A stretch of DNA of 64,000 nucleotides from CAYJLF01 sp964371055 (GCA_964371055.1 CAYJLF010000015.1:1-64000); one strand, 5' to 3'; shown: positions 35,123 to 47,710, counted from the first letter of the stretch. The notes: a model not told the origin generated them from the sequence alone. A program made the numbers and translations.

Positions 35123-37039
35123 TCACCGGAGCAAGGTGCACTTCCGGCTCAGGTCCAATCCCCCCGCCCGCAGGCGAATCAGATAGGTGCCCGACGGAAG
35201 GTCTTCCGCCTGCCAGGCGATCTCGTGCCGGCCGGCGTTCATCTCCCGGTCGATCAGGCTGGCCACGCGCCGGCCCGCCGCGCTGTAGACCTCGAGCAGG
35301 ACCCGCGTCGGCCCGTCCAGCGAGAAGACGAGATGGGTGGCCGGGTGGAACGGATTCGGCTGGTTCTGCGCCAGGACGACCGCCGCGCCCGGTGCGACGA
35401 CGCTCGACACCCCTGCCGTCTCGGCGATCACGACGTGACGGGAGGTCTCGCCGTTCGCTTCACAGTGATAGGTGCCGTAGTCCTCAGCATCCACCATCGA
35501 GAGCGTGAGATCCGCGCCGGTCTCCCCCGCGAGGGCCAGGCCGTCTCGATACCACTGGTACCCGCCCGTCGTCAGATGCGATTCGATCACGAACTCAGGC
35601 ACCGCCAGACCGAGCGGTCCCGCCCCCACCGACTGGTCGACGGTGCCAGCCATCACCACGCGCGCGTTCGTGAACGCGCCGTGGTTCACCAGATCACCCC
35701 GCGCGCGGATCCGAACCGGATGCGCGCCGTCGCTGATCGCGCCATGATTCTCCAGCGTGCCGTCGATTTCGAGATCGGCCGCCGCCCAGGGCCAGCTCTC
35801 GACCGTGCCGTTCACGGTCAGGCCGCCGGTGAAGAGGTTGTCGCCATGGATGACGACTCGATCGCCGAAGACTCCGGAGTCGATCGTCACGCCGCTGATG
35901 GCGCCGGCTCCCTGAACGCTGATGGCGTTTCCGCCGGCCAGGACGGTCCCCGAGCCCACGCCGCCGTAGCCGACGAACTCGAGCGACGCGCCCTCCTGCA
36001 GGACCAGAGTGCCGACCCCCAGTCCGAGGCCGCCCCCCAGGCGCACCGGCGTCTCCGCGATCAGCGTCGCCGCCTGGAACTCGGGCAAGAAGACCGGCGC
36101 GTTGATGATCCCATAGGGACCCATGCTCAGGTGGTGAACGACGCCGGCGCCGAGGAGCTCGAGCTGCGGGCAGCTGATCTCGCCGTGGTTCTCGATATCG
36201 CCCCGGACCCGGACGGGGAAACTGTACTGGTCGTTTCGAATCACGCCGTGGTTGATGAGATCCCCTTCGACCGTGATCGACCCACCGCCGGAGTTGCCGC
36301 CGTTCTGCAGGCTCTCCATGACCGTGAGTTGCGTCGTCACCGTCACGCCGAACGACGCTTCGGCCCCGCCCACGAAGACGACGTCATCGATCGAGCAGGA
36401 GAGGAGGTAGGACCAGGAGAGGAAGCGAAGCTCGTTGCCGCCGGCAAGCATGTTGCCGCGGAACGACGCACCGTCGAGGGTGCACGGGCACTCCGGCGGC
36501 AGGATCAGACGTCCGCCGGACAGGTCGATAGCGCCGGAGAACGCGATCGGCGTGGTGGCGATCAGGTCGCCCGAAGCGCCCGAGCCATAGCCCAGGTCGG
36601 TCGAGAAGGTCTGCCCCGGTGCCTGGCTGAAATAGTGGTGAGCGCTGCCGATCAGCCTCGTCCGGACCGGCGTCCAGGTGCCGGCGTTGTGCAGGTCCCC
36701 GCCGACTTCGACCTCCAGGTAGTATGGATTGACGTGGCCGATCGCACCCAGATTGGTGATCGCGCCCGTGGCCCGGAGCGTGCGGGGTGGCGCCACGATC
36801 GCCCCGTTGATCGATCCGGACGCGCTGAGCTCGGCGTTCCGGCACAAGGCCACGCCCGAGATCGTCACGGGGCCGACGATCACGACATCGTCGTCGGCTT
36901 CGGGAACGACCCCGCCAACCCAGGTGCCGCCGGCAAACCAGGGTCCGCCGCCCGGAGTCGACGTGATCGTATCCGCCAGCACGAGAGAGTGGGTCAGGGA
37001 GAGCCCGAGCAGCAGGAGTAGAATGCGCGGGTAGGACAC
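35123..37039 (-). CDS. Secreted beta-helix-like protein with sorting module
   Basis: A 638-residue secreted protein with a signal peptide (RILLLLLGLSLTHSLVLA). The body has repeated short parallel-beta motifs, including ATGAITNLGAIG, VEGDLINHGVIRND, VRGDIENHGEI and ARGDLVNHGAFTNA, as in right-handed beta-helix or autotransporter-like adhesins. A single immunoglobulin-like segment (YQWYRDGLALAGETGADLTL to GTYHCEANGE) follows, then the shared C-terminal module (NQPNPFHPATHL, LEVYSAAGRRVASLID, LPSGTYLIRLRA). The start is GTG 37039 with AAGGAGG at ideal spacing. It is probably surface exposed or secreted. Confidence 0.72.
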   Translation of the reverse strand: MSYPRILLLLLGLSLTHSLVLADTITSTPGGGPWFAGGTWVGGVVPEADDDVVIVGPVTISGVALCRNAELSASGSINGAIVAPPRTLRATGAITNLGAIGHVNPYYLEVEVGGDLHNAGTWTPVRTRLIGSAHHYFSQAPGQTFSTDLGYGSGASGDLIATTPIAFSGAIDLSGGRLILPPECPCTLDGASFRGNMLAGGNELRFLSWSYLLSCSIDDVVFVGGAEASFGVTVTTQLTVMESLQNGGNSGGGSITVEGDLINHGVIRNDQYSFPVRVRGDIENHGEISCPQLELLGAGVVHHLSMGPYGIINAPVFLPEFQAATLIAETPVRLGGGLGLGVGTLVLQEGASLEFVGYGGVGSGTVLAGGNAISVQGAGAISGVTIDSGVFGDRVVIHGDNLFTGGLTVNGTVESWPWAAADLEIDGTLENHGAISDGAHPVRIRARGDLVNHGAFTNARVVMAGTVDQSVGAGPLGLAVPEFVIESHLTTGGYQWYRDGLALAGETGADLTLSMVDAEDYGTYHCEANGETSRHVVIAETAGVSSVVAPGAAVVLAQNQPNPFHPATHLVFSLDGPTRVLLEVYSAAGRRVASLIDREMNAGRHEIAWQAEDLPSGTYLIRLRAGGLDLSRKCTLLR

Positions 37040-37213
37040 GGCATACCTCCTTGGCAGAGTGGTGAGCGTATCCGCAGGACGGAACGGAACCGGAAAGTCT
37101 ACCGGTCCGTCCTCGCTCTCCTCAAGATCATTCGCGATGAGAATATGTGCGTCTGTTCTCTTGAGACTGACACGGCCGGTCCGCGATAGACCTCGGCGCG
37201 TGCCGCTCTGATG

Positions 37214-37240
37214 AAAAACGCCGCGCTACGCACCGGCGGC
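37214..37240 (-). terminator. Intrinsic terminator of the M50-type gene
   Basis: On the minus strand GCCGC (37240-37236) pairs with GCGGC (37224-37220), followed by GTTTTTC (37218-37214). The hairpin overlaps the last codons and stop of the protease gene. Confidence 0.55.
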
Positions 37241-37939
37241 GGGCGGTGGCTCCGGCGATGAACGCGTTCGGCAGCTCTTCGCCAGAAAGAGCGCCGCCAC
37301 CGCGACCGCAACGATGATCCAGAAGCCACCCCAGATCACCGTCGGGATGTGGGTCATCTCGGCCAGCATGCGGGCATCGGAGGGAAGGTGCGATCGTGCG
37401 ATGGTGTCGGACCAGATGTCGGGAATCACGTAGAGACAGCTCGCGAGGCCGAACAGCTTGAGAAAGACGTCATTCACGCGGTGCGGCAGGAGGATGCCGA
37501 TGAGCAGAAGAACCAGCCCGGCCAGCAGGTGGAAACCGAATCCGAAACTGAAGACCGGCCGTATCCAGATGATCGTCGCCAGGAGGATGAGGCCCCCCAT
37601 CGTCACGGTCAGCAGACGATCCCTTCGCGTGCGGCTGGAGAGGAGCAAGGCGAGACCGCCCCAGATCAAGCTTCCCAGGTAGCCCGCCGAGAGGGTCCAG
37701 AAACGATTGCCGCCCCGAGTGACGCAGAGCCCGCCCTGCTCCTTGACCACCTCGATGTGATCGATCGATCCGCCGGTCAAGATGGCGGCGAGGCCGTGGC
37801 TCAGTTCGTGGAAGAAGACCACCAGGATCTTGAACGGCCAGACGGCCCACGTTCGCCAGAACAGAGTGAGCGGAACCATCAGGGCGACCAGGACGAGAAG
37901 CTGCTTCCAGTCGAGACGGCTGCTCGTACGCTTGGTCAT
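37226..37939 (-). CDS. M50B-type membrane zinc protease
   Basis: A 237-residue membrane protein. The zinc motif HELSH (residues 44-48) lies at the end of the first hydrophobic region in VVFFHELSHGLAAILTGG, and five or six more membrane segments follow. This matches short M50B-like proteins of unknown substrate. The second metal-site motif of S2P enzymes (an NPDG-type Asp) is not obvious. ATG 37939 is chosen over an in-frame GC-rich extension. A second copy with an internal deletion is at 57300-57613, where the HELSH region remains about 90% identical. Confidence 0.75.
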   Translation of the reverse strand: MTKRTSSRLDWKQLLVLVALMVPLTLFWRTWAVWPFKILVVFFHELSHGLAAILTGGSIDHIEVVKEQGGLCVTRGGNRFWTLSAGYLGSLIWGGLALLLSSRTRRDRLLTVTMGGLILLATIIWIRPVFSFGFGFHLLAGLVLLLIGILLPHRVNDVFLKLFGLASCLYVIPDIWSDTIARSHLPSDARMLAEMTHIPTVIWGGFWIIVAVAVAALFLAKSCRTRSSPEPPPAAGA

Positions 37940-38123
37940 CGTGGCCCACCGGCTGTGGTTCGCATGGCTACGACACTCACTCCCGGCCGTCTGGCGCGGT
38001 CGTCCTCGGACCGGATCATGATGCCATGGTCGCGGACATACTCCCAGGCTTTCCTGATGACCGCGACCCTCCAATCCGACGGGCGGACCGCGCCGGAGGT
38101 CAGAAGTGGGAGGACATATGACC

Positions 38124-40496
38124 TTATCGCAGCAGGATCATCCTGCGCTGGATGGTCTGCCCCGCCCCCTCGAGCCGGCAGAAGTACAGCCCATTGGCCA
38201 CAGAACGGTGGCCGTCATCCGTCCCGTCCCACCTGACCTCGTGCCTTCCCACCGCCATCTCTCGGTCGATAAACACGCGGACGGCCCGACCCACGACGTC
38301 GAAGACCGCCAGTCGGATGTGCCCAGCCTGCGGGATGGACCACGCCAGCCGGGTCGAGGACTGGAACGGGTTGGGCCAGTTCTGCTCCAGCGAGATCGTG
38401 GGCGATCCGCTCCCGTGGTCGACCGATGCGGGATCGGTCAGCCCGACCGACAGCACCGCGAGCCCGCGGCTGACGCAGCTCATCCACAGCTCGTAGCCGC
38501 CCGGAACAACCTTGACCTCCAGGTCCAGGATCCCGGCGTGCGGGAGCCCGCCCCACTGCCAGGCGCCGTTTGGCGGCGCGGGAAAGACACCGATCTGCGC
38601 TCCATCCCACCACAAGAGCCCGGCGTCGGTCGACGGATACTCACTGTCGTAGGCCATCCACACCCGTCCATCGGGCGTCACCGCCTGGGGGTAGACATGA
38701 TCGCCAGGAAACGGCCAACCGAGATCGCTGCGCCAGACCTGGTGGGTACCCGTGTCGGCGTCAATCCGGATCAGGGCGCCGCCCGGCAGCATGGAGGCCC
38801 CGACCCAGGCGGTACCGTTTGGTCCGACCGCCAAGCCCTGGAAGGACGAACCATTCGGTGTGAGTTCCGGGAAATCCTCGATTGCGCGCGAGAAGCTATA
38901 GCTGCCGTCCGTACGCAGGATCTTCCAGTCCTCGTTGGCCCAGACCGTACCGGTACGATCGGGATCCACCTGGAGTCTGCCGCTCCAACCGCCGATGTCG
39001 ACCTGGGTGAACCCGCCGCCTTCGAAGATCCCCATGCCTCCGTAGTGTCCCATGCCCCAGAGCCGGCCAAGCGAGTCCTCGACATATTGCTCCATCTGAT
39101 CGAATCCGCCGGCCAGCGACATCCACGAAGTCCCGTCGAACTCGTGCGTGAAGCTGTTGATCGGATTGGCGACGACGCGGCCGCTGGACGACCGGACATG
39201 AACGGCCTCGCTCTGGGGTGCTCCCGGCCACGGCCAAGGTCCGGTCAGCCCGTAGCCCGCCTCGTTCACGAACCCGGTCCAACGGGTCCCGTCAAACTTG
39301 ACCATGCCCCCGATATCAGGGGACGCATTGGCGCACGCATAGACGTCGCCCGTCTGCGGATCGATGGCCAGATCGTTGTTGAAGAGGTCGAACTGGCTGG
39401 TGTTGGTAATGCGGTAGCGTTGCCAGAAGCCGGTCTCAGCATCGCGCCGGAGCGCTCCACCCGAGCCGGTGCCGCACAACCAGATGTTGCCCGCGGAGTC
39501 GATGTCCAGGTCATCTATGAAGCCGTTGTGAGGCACAGGCCCCAGGTCGGTCCACGAAGTGCCGTTGAAACGATGAAGGTGCGCGTAACCGTCCACCATG
39601 AGTGCCTGCATCGTACCGAAGGCGCGCAGCGCGGCTACCCCGACCTGCGGATGGACCGGCGGCAACGGCGGAGTGACCCACGTGCCGTCCGGGCGGAGGC
39701 AGTCAAGGGTCTCCTGGCCCTGCACCCCGATCCAGCGGAGCATCCAGACGTTTCCAGCGTCATCGGCCGAGTCGAGCGACACGAGATGGGACGGATGGCC
39801 TGAGGTGGCCGGGTAGCTGTTCCAGGCCTGCGTCGTGCTGTCCCACCTCTCCATCGGGCTGAACCCCTCGCCGGAAGCCCAGAGGTAGTAACCGCCCCCG
39901 GGTTTGGGTTGGGCCGCGATTTTGAGTCCTCCGTGTCCGTCGAGATGCGTCCATTGGCCGTTTGCAGGGTTGTATCGGGTCAAGCCCCCGCCGCCCCAGA
40001 CGGAGGATCCGGCCGAGATCCAGATCGAACCGTCGGGCGCGCGCGTGATGTCCTCCGTGACCCCGCCCGGCAGAGCCGAGTTCCCCGGGCCGAATCTCTG
40101 AAGCGAACTCGGCCCGGCCGCAAGATTCATCCGCAGCGCGCCGCGCCAGGTGCCGAGCCACAGGTTTCCCAGTCCGTCGGTGACCATGTCCGTGACGCGG
40201 CAGAAGCCGACTTCGTTGGCGCTTCCAATCTCCGGATAGTCGATGTTGGAAACATTGATCCAGCGGTTCTGGGCCTGGACGAACTTGGCCACGCCGCCCT
40301 CTTCGGCGACGGGGTTGTATCCTCCGATCCATGGATCGCCGTCGGAGTCGACGAAGATCGCCTCGTTGTAGTCGCCCTGGATGCCGGTGTTTCCCGGCCG
40401 GTAGTAACGCCAGGTGTATGAATCCTGGGCCTCTGCCAGATGGGCGCACCCCGCGAACAGGGCACTGAAGATGAGCACCCTATGCAGGATTCTCAT
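38124..40496 (-). CDS. Large secreted propeller-like protein with sorting module
   Basis: A 790-residue secreted protein with a signal peptide (VLIFSALFAGCAHLAEA). Many repeats of the type DGSIWISAGSSVWGGGGLTR, DSAGNIWLCGTGSGGALRRD and DSLGRLWGMGHYGGMGIFEG match the two-component-regulator/ligand-binding propeller repeat (GnlWigt). The protein is therefore probably one or two beta-propellers. The C-terminus is the shared module (NWPNPFQSSTRL, LAVFDVVGRAVRVFID, VRWDGTDDGHRSVANGLYF). ATG 40496 has AAAGGAG upstream, and a small CCACC/GGTGG hairpin lies just before it. Confidence 0.74.
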   Translation of the reverse strand: MRILHRVLIFSALFAGCAHLAEAQDSYTWRYYRPGNTGIQGDYNEAIFVDSDGDPWIGGYNPVAEEGGVAKFVQAQNRWINVSNIDYPEIGSANEVGFCRVTDMVTDGLGNLWLGTWRGALRMNLAAGPSSLQRFGPGNSALPGGVTEDITRAPDGSIWISAGSSVWGGGGLTRYNPANGQWTHLDGHGGLKIAAQPKPGGGYYLWASGEGFSPMERWDSTTQAWNSYPATSGHPSHLVSLDSADDAGNVWMLRWIGVQGQETLDCLRPDGTWVTPPLPPVHPQVGVAALRAFGTMQALMVDGYAHLHRFNGTSWTDLGPVPHNGFIDDLDIDSAGNIWLCGTGSGGALRRDAETGFWQRYRITNTSQFDLFNNDLAIDPQTGDVYACANASPDIGGMVKFDGTRWTGFVNEAGYGLTGPWPWPGAPQSEAVHVRSSSGRVVANPINSFTHEFDGTSWMSLAGGFDQMEQYVEDSLGRLWGMGHYGGMGIFEGGGFTQVDIGGWSGRLQVDPDRTGTVWANEDWKILRTDGSYSFSRAIEDFPELTPNGSSFQGLAVGPNGTAWVGASMLPGGALIRIDADTGTHQVWRSDLGWPFPGDHVYPQAVTPDGRVWMAYDSEYPSTDAGLLWWDGAQIGVFPAPPNGAWQWGGLPHAGILDLEVKVVPGGYELWMSCVSRGLAVLSVGLTDPASVDHGSGSPTISLEQNWPNPFQSSTRLAWSIPQAGHIRLAVFDVVGRAVRVFIDREMAVGRHEVRWDGTDDGHRSVANGLYFCRLEGAGQTIQRRMILLR

Positions 40497-40630
40497 GGCG
40501 TCTTCTCCTTTCCACCGAGGATGGTGGCTTTGGGTCCTATTCCGGAATCGACGGGGCCTGTTTCTGACGCGTTTGTCCTTGCCGTGCCGCGGTCGACCTG
40601 TGTCGGGCATGACCAACGGGCACCGCACGC

Positions 40631-42166
40631 TCAGGTGTCATCCGGGGCGGGCTTGGGTTTCACCTGCCCCGCGAGCCGTCCCCGGACGACGAGCGTCCGC
40701 GTCTGCGTCCGAACCGTGAGTCGATGGGCAGGCAGGCTGAGGTTGAAGGTCGATCTGACACTTCCACCCGAAAGCTCGTTATTGCCGAATCCCAGGGTCA
40801 CCACGCCGGCGAGCACCGAGTCGAGCTCGGGCCGGCCCGTCGGCCCTGCCCCACCCGAGTTCAGGCCGATGGTGACGCTCGAGAGCATGCCGGGATCCCC
40901 GGCCTCGCGCGCCAGCCGCTCCCGCAGGAGTTCGGCGTGGCTGTCCGCGTCGAGCTCGACGATCCGTCCCTGTTGGATCACCGCCCGGACTCGCGGGATG
41001 TGACGCCCGCCGGAGAAGGTGTAGTCGGCCTCGAAGACCCCGTCTCCGGTTCCGGGCAGGGGAATGGCGGAGAAGGATCCCGCGGGCACGGACTCGGTTG
41101 AGCGGCCGGCCTGCAGGTCATCCTCGGAGATGACCCCGTCGCTGACGGCGGCATGGGCCGAGTCCAGCGTTACCCGCAGCTCCGCACCATTCCTGCCACA
41201 AATGACGAGTTCCGGTTCGGCACGCACGATCTGCAGGAGTTGCGCGCCTCGAGTGCGGATCTCCTCGAGGTCCGCGGTAACGCAGCGCCAGAACAGGTTG
41301 ATCCCGTCCTCCGGACTGAGATATCCCTGCCCGAACTCCGCTCGGTGAGGCAGCCCCACGTAGAGATACCGCAGGCCCCTGGTTCCCACCGACTGCTTCC
41401 AGCTCGACAAGGAGTTCAGGAACAGAGGGAGCCGCTCCTGCTGCGCGGGACTCGGAGGCGGTCCCTGGACGAGAGTGCTGGTGAGGAGCACGGCCGCGGT
41501 GAGCTTCTCATCGATGCTGGCCGGGAGGTACGGCAAGTTCTCGAGTTCGTCCGGGGTGTGGCGATCGAGCGTACGCAACACGACGTTGCGCGACCACGGC
41601 CGGGTATGCGCGGTCGCGCCGGAGGCCTCGACCTCCACCAGGATCGCCTCCGCCAGCTCGAGAGCCATGGGAGCGAACAGGACGAGAACCTCGTCGTGCC
41701 TCCGCACCCGCAGGGACTCCTGAACAACGAACCGGGCGAGGTCGCCCCAGTCGATGGCGAGAACCTGCAGCCGTCGCCAATCCAGAAAGGTGGAATCGAT
41801 GGACTGCCGCAGGGCGATCGTGGACCGATCCTCGACCCCACCCAGTCCCGGGTCGACCACGATGTGCCGGGCTTTGGCCGCGTAGAATCGTTCCTCGGTT
41901 CTACTGGTGCGCCCGTCTCCGACGTCCTGAATGAGGCCCGCCTTGAGCAGCCGCTGCAGGTGATAGTGCGCGCGGTTCGCGGGGATGTTCAGCGCGCGCG
42001 CCAGCGCGGAGCCCGAAGAAGGGCCGCGGGTGAGGATCTGGATCATCTGCAGACGGGTCGGATCTGCCAGCGCCCGCACGCCTTCCATCGACCCGAGCAC
42101 CTCGATGTCCTTCATCCGAGGACCAGCCGGGGACGGTCTGGGTTGGGCGTCGATGTTGGCCGTCAT
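40631..42166 (-). CDS. ArsR-type HTH fused to a degenerate M29-aminopeptidase-like domain
   Basis: A 511-residue cytoplasmic protein. Residues about 20-95 are an ArsR-family winged helix (ALADPTRLQMIQILTRGPSS, LNIPANRAHYHLQRLLKAGL). Residues about 140-505 resemble the M29 metallopeptidase family (VLVLFAPMALELAEAILVEV; FEADYTFSGGRHIPRVRAVI). The M29 metal-ligand motifs are not intact: the region expected to hold the first Glu reads VPAGSFSAIPLP, and the DENAAIH-type His motif is replaced by LAGVVTLGFGNN. It is therefore probably a ligand-sensing repressor rather than an active peptidase. ATG 42166 is preferred, with a poor Shine-Dalgarno. It lies just downstream of the P-type ATPase, suggesting control of ion transport. 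Confidence 0.6.
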   Translation of the reverse strand: MTANIDAQPRPSPAGPRMKDIEVLGSMEGVRALADPTRLQMIQILTRGPSSGSALARALNIPANRAHYHLQRLLKAGLIQDVGDGRTSRTEERFYAAKARHIVVDPGLGGVEDRSTIALRQSIDSTFLDWRRLQVLAIDWGDLARFVVQESLRVRRHDEVLVLFAPMALELAEAILVEVEASGATAHTRPWSRNVVLRTLDRHTPDELENLPYLPASIDEKLTAAVLLTSTLVQGPPPSPAQQERLPLFLNSLSSWKQSVGTRGLRYLYVGLPHRAEFGQGYLSPEDGINLFWRCVTADLEEIRTRGAQLLQIVRAEPELVICGRNGAELRVTLDSAHAAVSDGVISEDDLQAGRSTESVPAGSFSAIPLPGTGDGVFEADYTFSGGRHIPRVRAVIQQGRIVELDADSHAELLRERLAREAGDPGMLSSVTIGLNSGGAGPTGRPELDSVLAGVVTLGFGNNELSGGSVRSTFNLSLPAHRLTVRTQTRTLVVRGRLAGQVKPKPAPDDT

Positions 42167-42277
42167 CTCTTCTTTCAATAAATACTGAAACCATCTTCCA
42201 TCAAACCGGGTGGGCCGGCGCTCAGGACGCGCTCCGGGGCCACCCGGAACCAAAGTGTCGCCTTTGGGGGCAACTCA

Positions 42278-42302
42278 GGAGCATAAACGAATTGAATGCT
42301 CC
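42278..42302. promoter_or_regulatory. Candidate operator: perfect inverted repeat in the ArsR-type promoter
   Basis: GGAGCAT (42278-42284) and ATGCTCC (42296-42302) form a perfect 7-base inverted repeat with an 11-base spacer. It covers the -10 box and spacer of the promoter below, the expected position for repression of its own gene by an ArsR-type protein. Confidence 0.55.
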
Positions 42303-42308
42303 GTGCAA
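42280..42308 (-). promoter_or_regulatory. Sigma-70 promoter of the ArsR-type gene
   Basis: Minus strand TTGCAC (42308-42303), a 17-base spacer and TATGCT (42285-42280). Transcription would start near 42273, about 107 bases before the ATG. Confidence 0.5.
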
Positions 42309-42435
42309 GAACTGTTGCTAGTTGGCCCGGGAGCGCCGGCGCTTGCGGATGGCGCGCGACTTGCGGTCTTGCTCGCTCAGCTATGCAAGGGTTGATCGGC
42401 CGTTCGATCCCCCGGGGGTCCACCCCCGTCCCCCC

Positions 42436-45269
<2,834 letters not shown>

Positions 45270-45270
<1 letters not shown>

Positions 45271-46160
45271 CACCTGTCTCCTCCGCTCAGCGCTTCGAAG
45301 CCGGAGATGACATCGAACAGCTCCTCGTCGATGGCGCTCTGGCGCGAACGGTGGAACGTGCCGTGGAGATTCTCCAGCAAGTCGTCGATGTTCCTGTCAG
45401 CGCGTTCCATCGCCGCCAGGCGGCTGGCGTTCTCGCTCGCCAGCGACTCCGCGCACGCCCGAAAGAGCGAGATGAAGAGGTACTCGCGGATGAGCGCACG
45501 CAGCGTCCCGGCGCCACCCAGGGCTTGTGGTAGGTTCCCGGTCGGCCAGCGGACGTTGGCCAGTTCCCGTTGCCACCGCGAGTCCAGCGGCATCAACCGC
45601 TGGCTCACCGGCTCATAGAGCGCCCCGGACCGCGGGCGGTTATGGAAGACATAGACCCGCCCGAACTCGCCTTTGGCCCGATGCGCTTCGCTTTCGACCT
45701 GGATCCGCCCCACCAGCGGGGTGATGGCCTGGACGGAGTTCGGCACCCTGAGCAGTCCCTCCATCGACAGGCCCGCATCCTCCAGGCGCGCATGCACCCG
45801 CTCGCCGACGGCCCAGACCCGGGGCTTGCCCGGCAGAGCCGCCAGCGTCTCCAGCGCGAACTCGGCCACGACGTCATTGAACTGACCCACCAGTCCCTGG
45901 TCGGATCCGAAAACGACCGCGCCGATCGTTCCCCGATCAGATTGTCTCTTCCGTCCTCGCGTCGAGGCGCCCGGCTCGGTTTCCCGTAGGCACAAGCTCA
46001 ACCCCAGCTCCACGGCCCGATAGTAGTCGGCCAACGCGCGCACCGATGTCTCGTACTGCCCGATACTCGAGGCCGCCATGCTCTTCATCGTGCGGACGAC
46101 GGATTGGAGATCTCCAGCGCTGCTGATCTTCCGACGCAGACTCGCCGTGGTTTCGCTCAT
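45270..46160 (-). CDS. atpG: N-ATPase gamma subunit
   Basis: The central-stalk subunit, 296 residues. The N-terminal helix (RRKISSAGDLQSVVRTMKSM) and the C-terminal helix (CAESLASENASRLAAMERAD to DEELFDVISGFEAL) are the conserved coiled-coil ends, with VVFGSDQGLVGQFND between them. It couples catalytic-head rotation to the membrane rotor. It overlaps atpA by four bases and the P-type ATPase start by one. A diverged frameshifted paralogue lies at 53711-54511. Confidence 0.92.
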
Positions 46161-47710
46161 GGCTCCGTCGGCTCCGTCGGCTCCGGCTGAATCCGGACAA
46201 GCGCCAGGCGTGCGATCTCGACCATCGTCTGGCGATCCTCGTCACTCCAGGTCGCCGCGGACTCCAGTCGCCCGCATACCTCCGCCGGCGTGTTCGCCGC
46301 CGCCTCCTGCACGGCCTGCTTCGCGCCCGCCATCTGGTCCATCGGCACCGCGTCAAACAACCCTGCGGTCAATGCCAGGAGGACGCCGACTTGTGCGGGG
46401 ACCGAGATCGGCGACAGTTCCGGCTGCTTGAGGCAGGCGCGAATTCGCCGACCATGCTCGATCGTCCTGCGGGTATCCTCATCCAGGCGGGCGCCGAACC
46501 GGGCAAAGGTCTCCAGTTCCTCGAACTGCGCGTAGACCAGCTTGAGGTCACCGGCCACCGCGCGATAGGCCGCTCGTTGTGCCTTGCCGCCGACGCGCGA
46601 CACGGACTTGCCAACATCGACCGCGGGCAGCACGCCTAACTGGAAGAGTGACGGCGAGAGATAGATCTGACCGTCCGTGATGGAAATCAGGTTGGTCGGA
46701 ATGTAGGCCGCGATGTTCTCGGCTTCAGTCTCGATGATGGGCAGCGCCGTGAGCGAGCCCCCGCCGAGTTCCGTCCCCAGGTGGGTGGCCCGTTCGAGCA
46801 GGCGCGAGTGAAGATAGAAGATGTCGCCCGGGAAGGCTTCACGCCCAGGTGGTCGGCGGAGCAGAAGTGACAGTTCGCGATAGGCGCGGGCGTGCTGCGT
46901 CAGGTCGTCATAGACGATCAGTACGTCCCGCCCCGCCTGCATGAAATGCTCGGCGATGGTGGCTGCGGCATAAGGCGCGATATACGCAAGGCCCGGCGCA
47001 TCATTCCCCTCGGTCACCATCACCACGGTATGATCCATCGCGCCCTGCTCCCGCAACGTGGCCACGACCTTCGCCACCGCGGAAGCACGCTGGCCAATCG
47101 CGCAGTAGACACAGAGCACATCTGTCCCGCGCTGGTTCACAATGGTGTCGATCGCAATGGCCGTCTTGCCCGTCTGTCGGTCACCCAGAATCAGCTCCCG
47201 CTGGCCGCGCCCGATGGGAATCAGCGCATCGATGACCATCAGGCCCGTCTGGAGCGGCACCGTGACCGGCGCCCGATCCATGATGGAGACGGAGGGGCGT
47301 TCCATGGGCAAGCGCTCGTCCGCGGCCACCAGACCTTTGCCATCGAGCGGCCGGCCGAGCGGGTCGACGACGCGTCCCAGCAGTCCGTCGCCCACCGCCA
47401 CATCCATGACCCGGCCGGTGCGCTCGACCTCATCACCTGCGAGCAGATGCGAGTATTCGCCGAGAAGCACGACGCCGATTTCGTCCTCGTCCAGGTTGAA
47501 TGCGATTCCGAGCACGTCACCGGGGCACTGTACCAACTCCTCAAAACCCACGCCGGGAAGGCCCGAGACCTTCGCGACCCCGTTGGCGAGACTGATGATC
47601 GTTCCCACCTCCCGCGGCGTCAGTCGCGGCCTGAACGTTTCTCGTGCTTCGCTGATGCCCGCCAGAGCGCTCTCCACCATCGTGCGCAGGTTCTCGGGTT
47701 CCCTGCTCAT
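46157..47710 (-). CDS. atpA: N-ATPase alpha subunit
   Basis: A 517-residue non-catalytic nucleotide-binding subunit. It has the P-loop GDRQTGKT in LILGDRQTGKTAIAIDTIVN, plus VYCAIGQRASAVAKVV, RPPGREAFPGDIFYLHSRLL and QIYLSPSLFQLGVLPAVDVG KS-type blocks. It ends in a short repeated tail (EPTEPTEP). It overlaps atpF and atpG by four bases each. Together with beta it forms the catalytic hexamer. Confidence 0.96.
   Translation of the reverse strand: MSREPENLRTMVESALAGISEARETFRPRLTPREVGTIISLANGVAKVSGLPGVGFEELVQCPGDVLGIAFNLDEDEIGVVLLGEYSHLLAGDEVERTGRVMDVAVGDGLLGRVVDPLGRPLDGKGLVAADERLPMERPSVSIMDRAPVTVPLQTGLMVIDALIPIGRGQRELILGDRQTGKTAIAIDTIVNQRGTDVLCVYCAIGQRASAVAKVVATLREQGAMDHTVVMVTEGNDAPGLAYIAPYAAATIAEHFMQAGRDVLIVYDDLTQHARAYRELSLLLRRPPGREAFPGDIFYLHSRLLERATHLGTELGGGSLTALPIIETEAENIAAYIPTNLISITDGQIYLSPSLFQLGVLPAVDVGKSVSRVGGKAQRAAYRAVAGDLKLVYAQFEELETFARFGARLDEDTRRTIEHGRRIRACLKQPELSPISVPAQVGVLLALTAGLFDAVPMDQMAGAKQAVQEAAANTPAEVCGRLESAATWSDEDRQTMVEIARLALVRIQPEPTEPTEP

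Noticed and set aside
42411..42427. Hairpin GGGGGT-CC-ACCCCC after the P-type ATPase as a terminator
   Set aside because: The loop is only two bases, no U-run follows, and the sequence is a simple G/C run.
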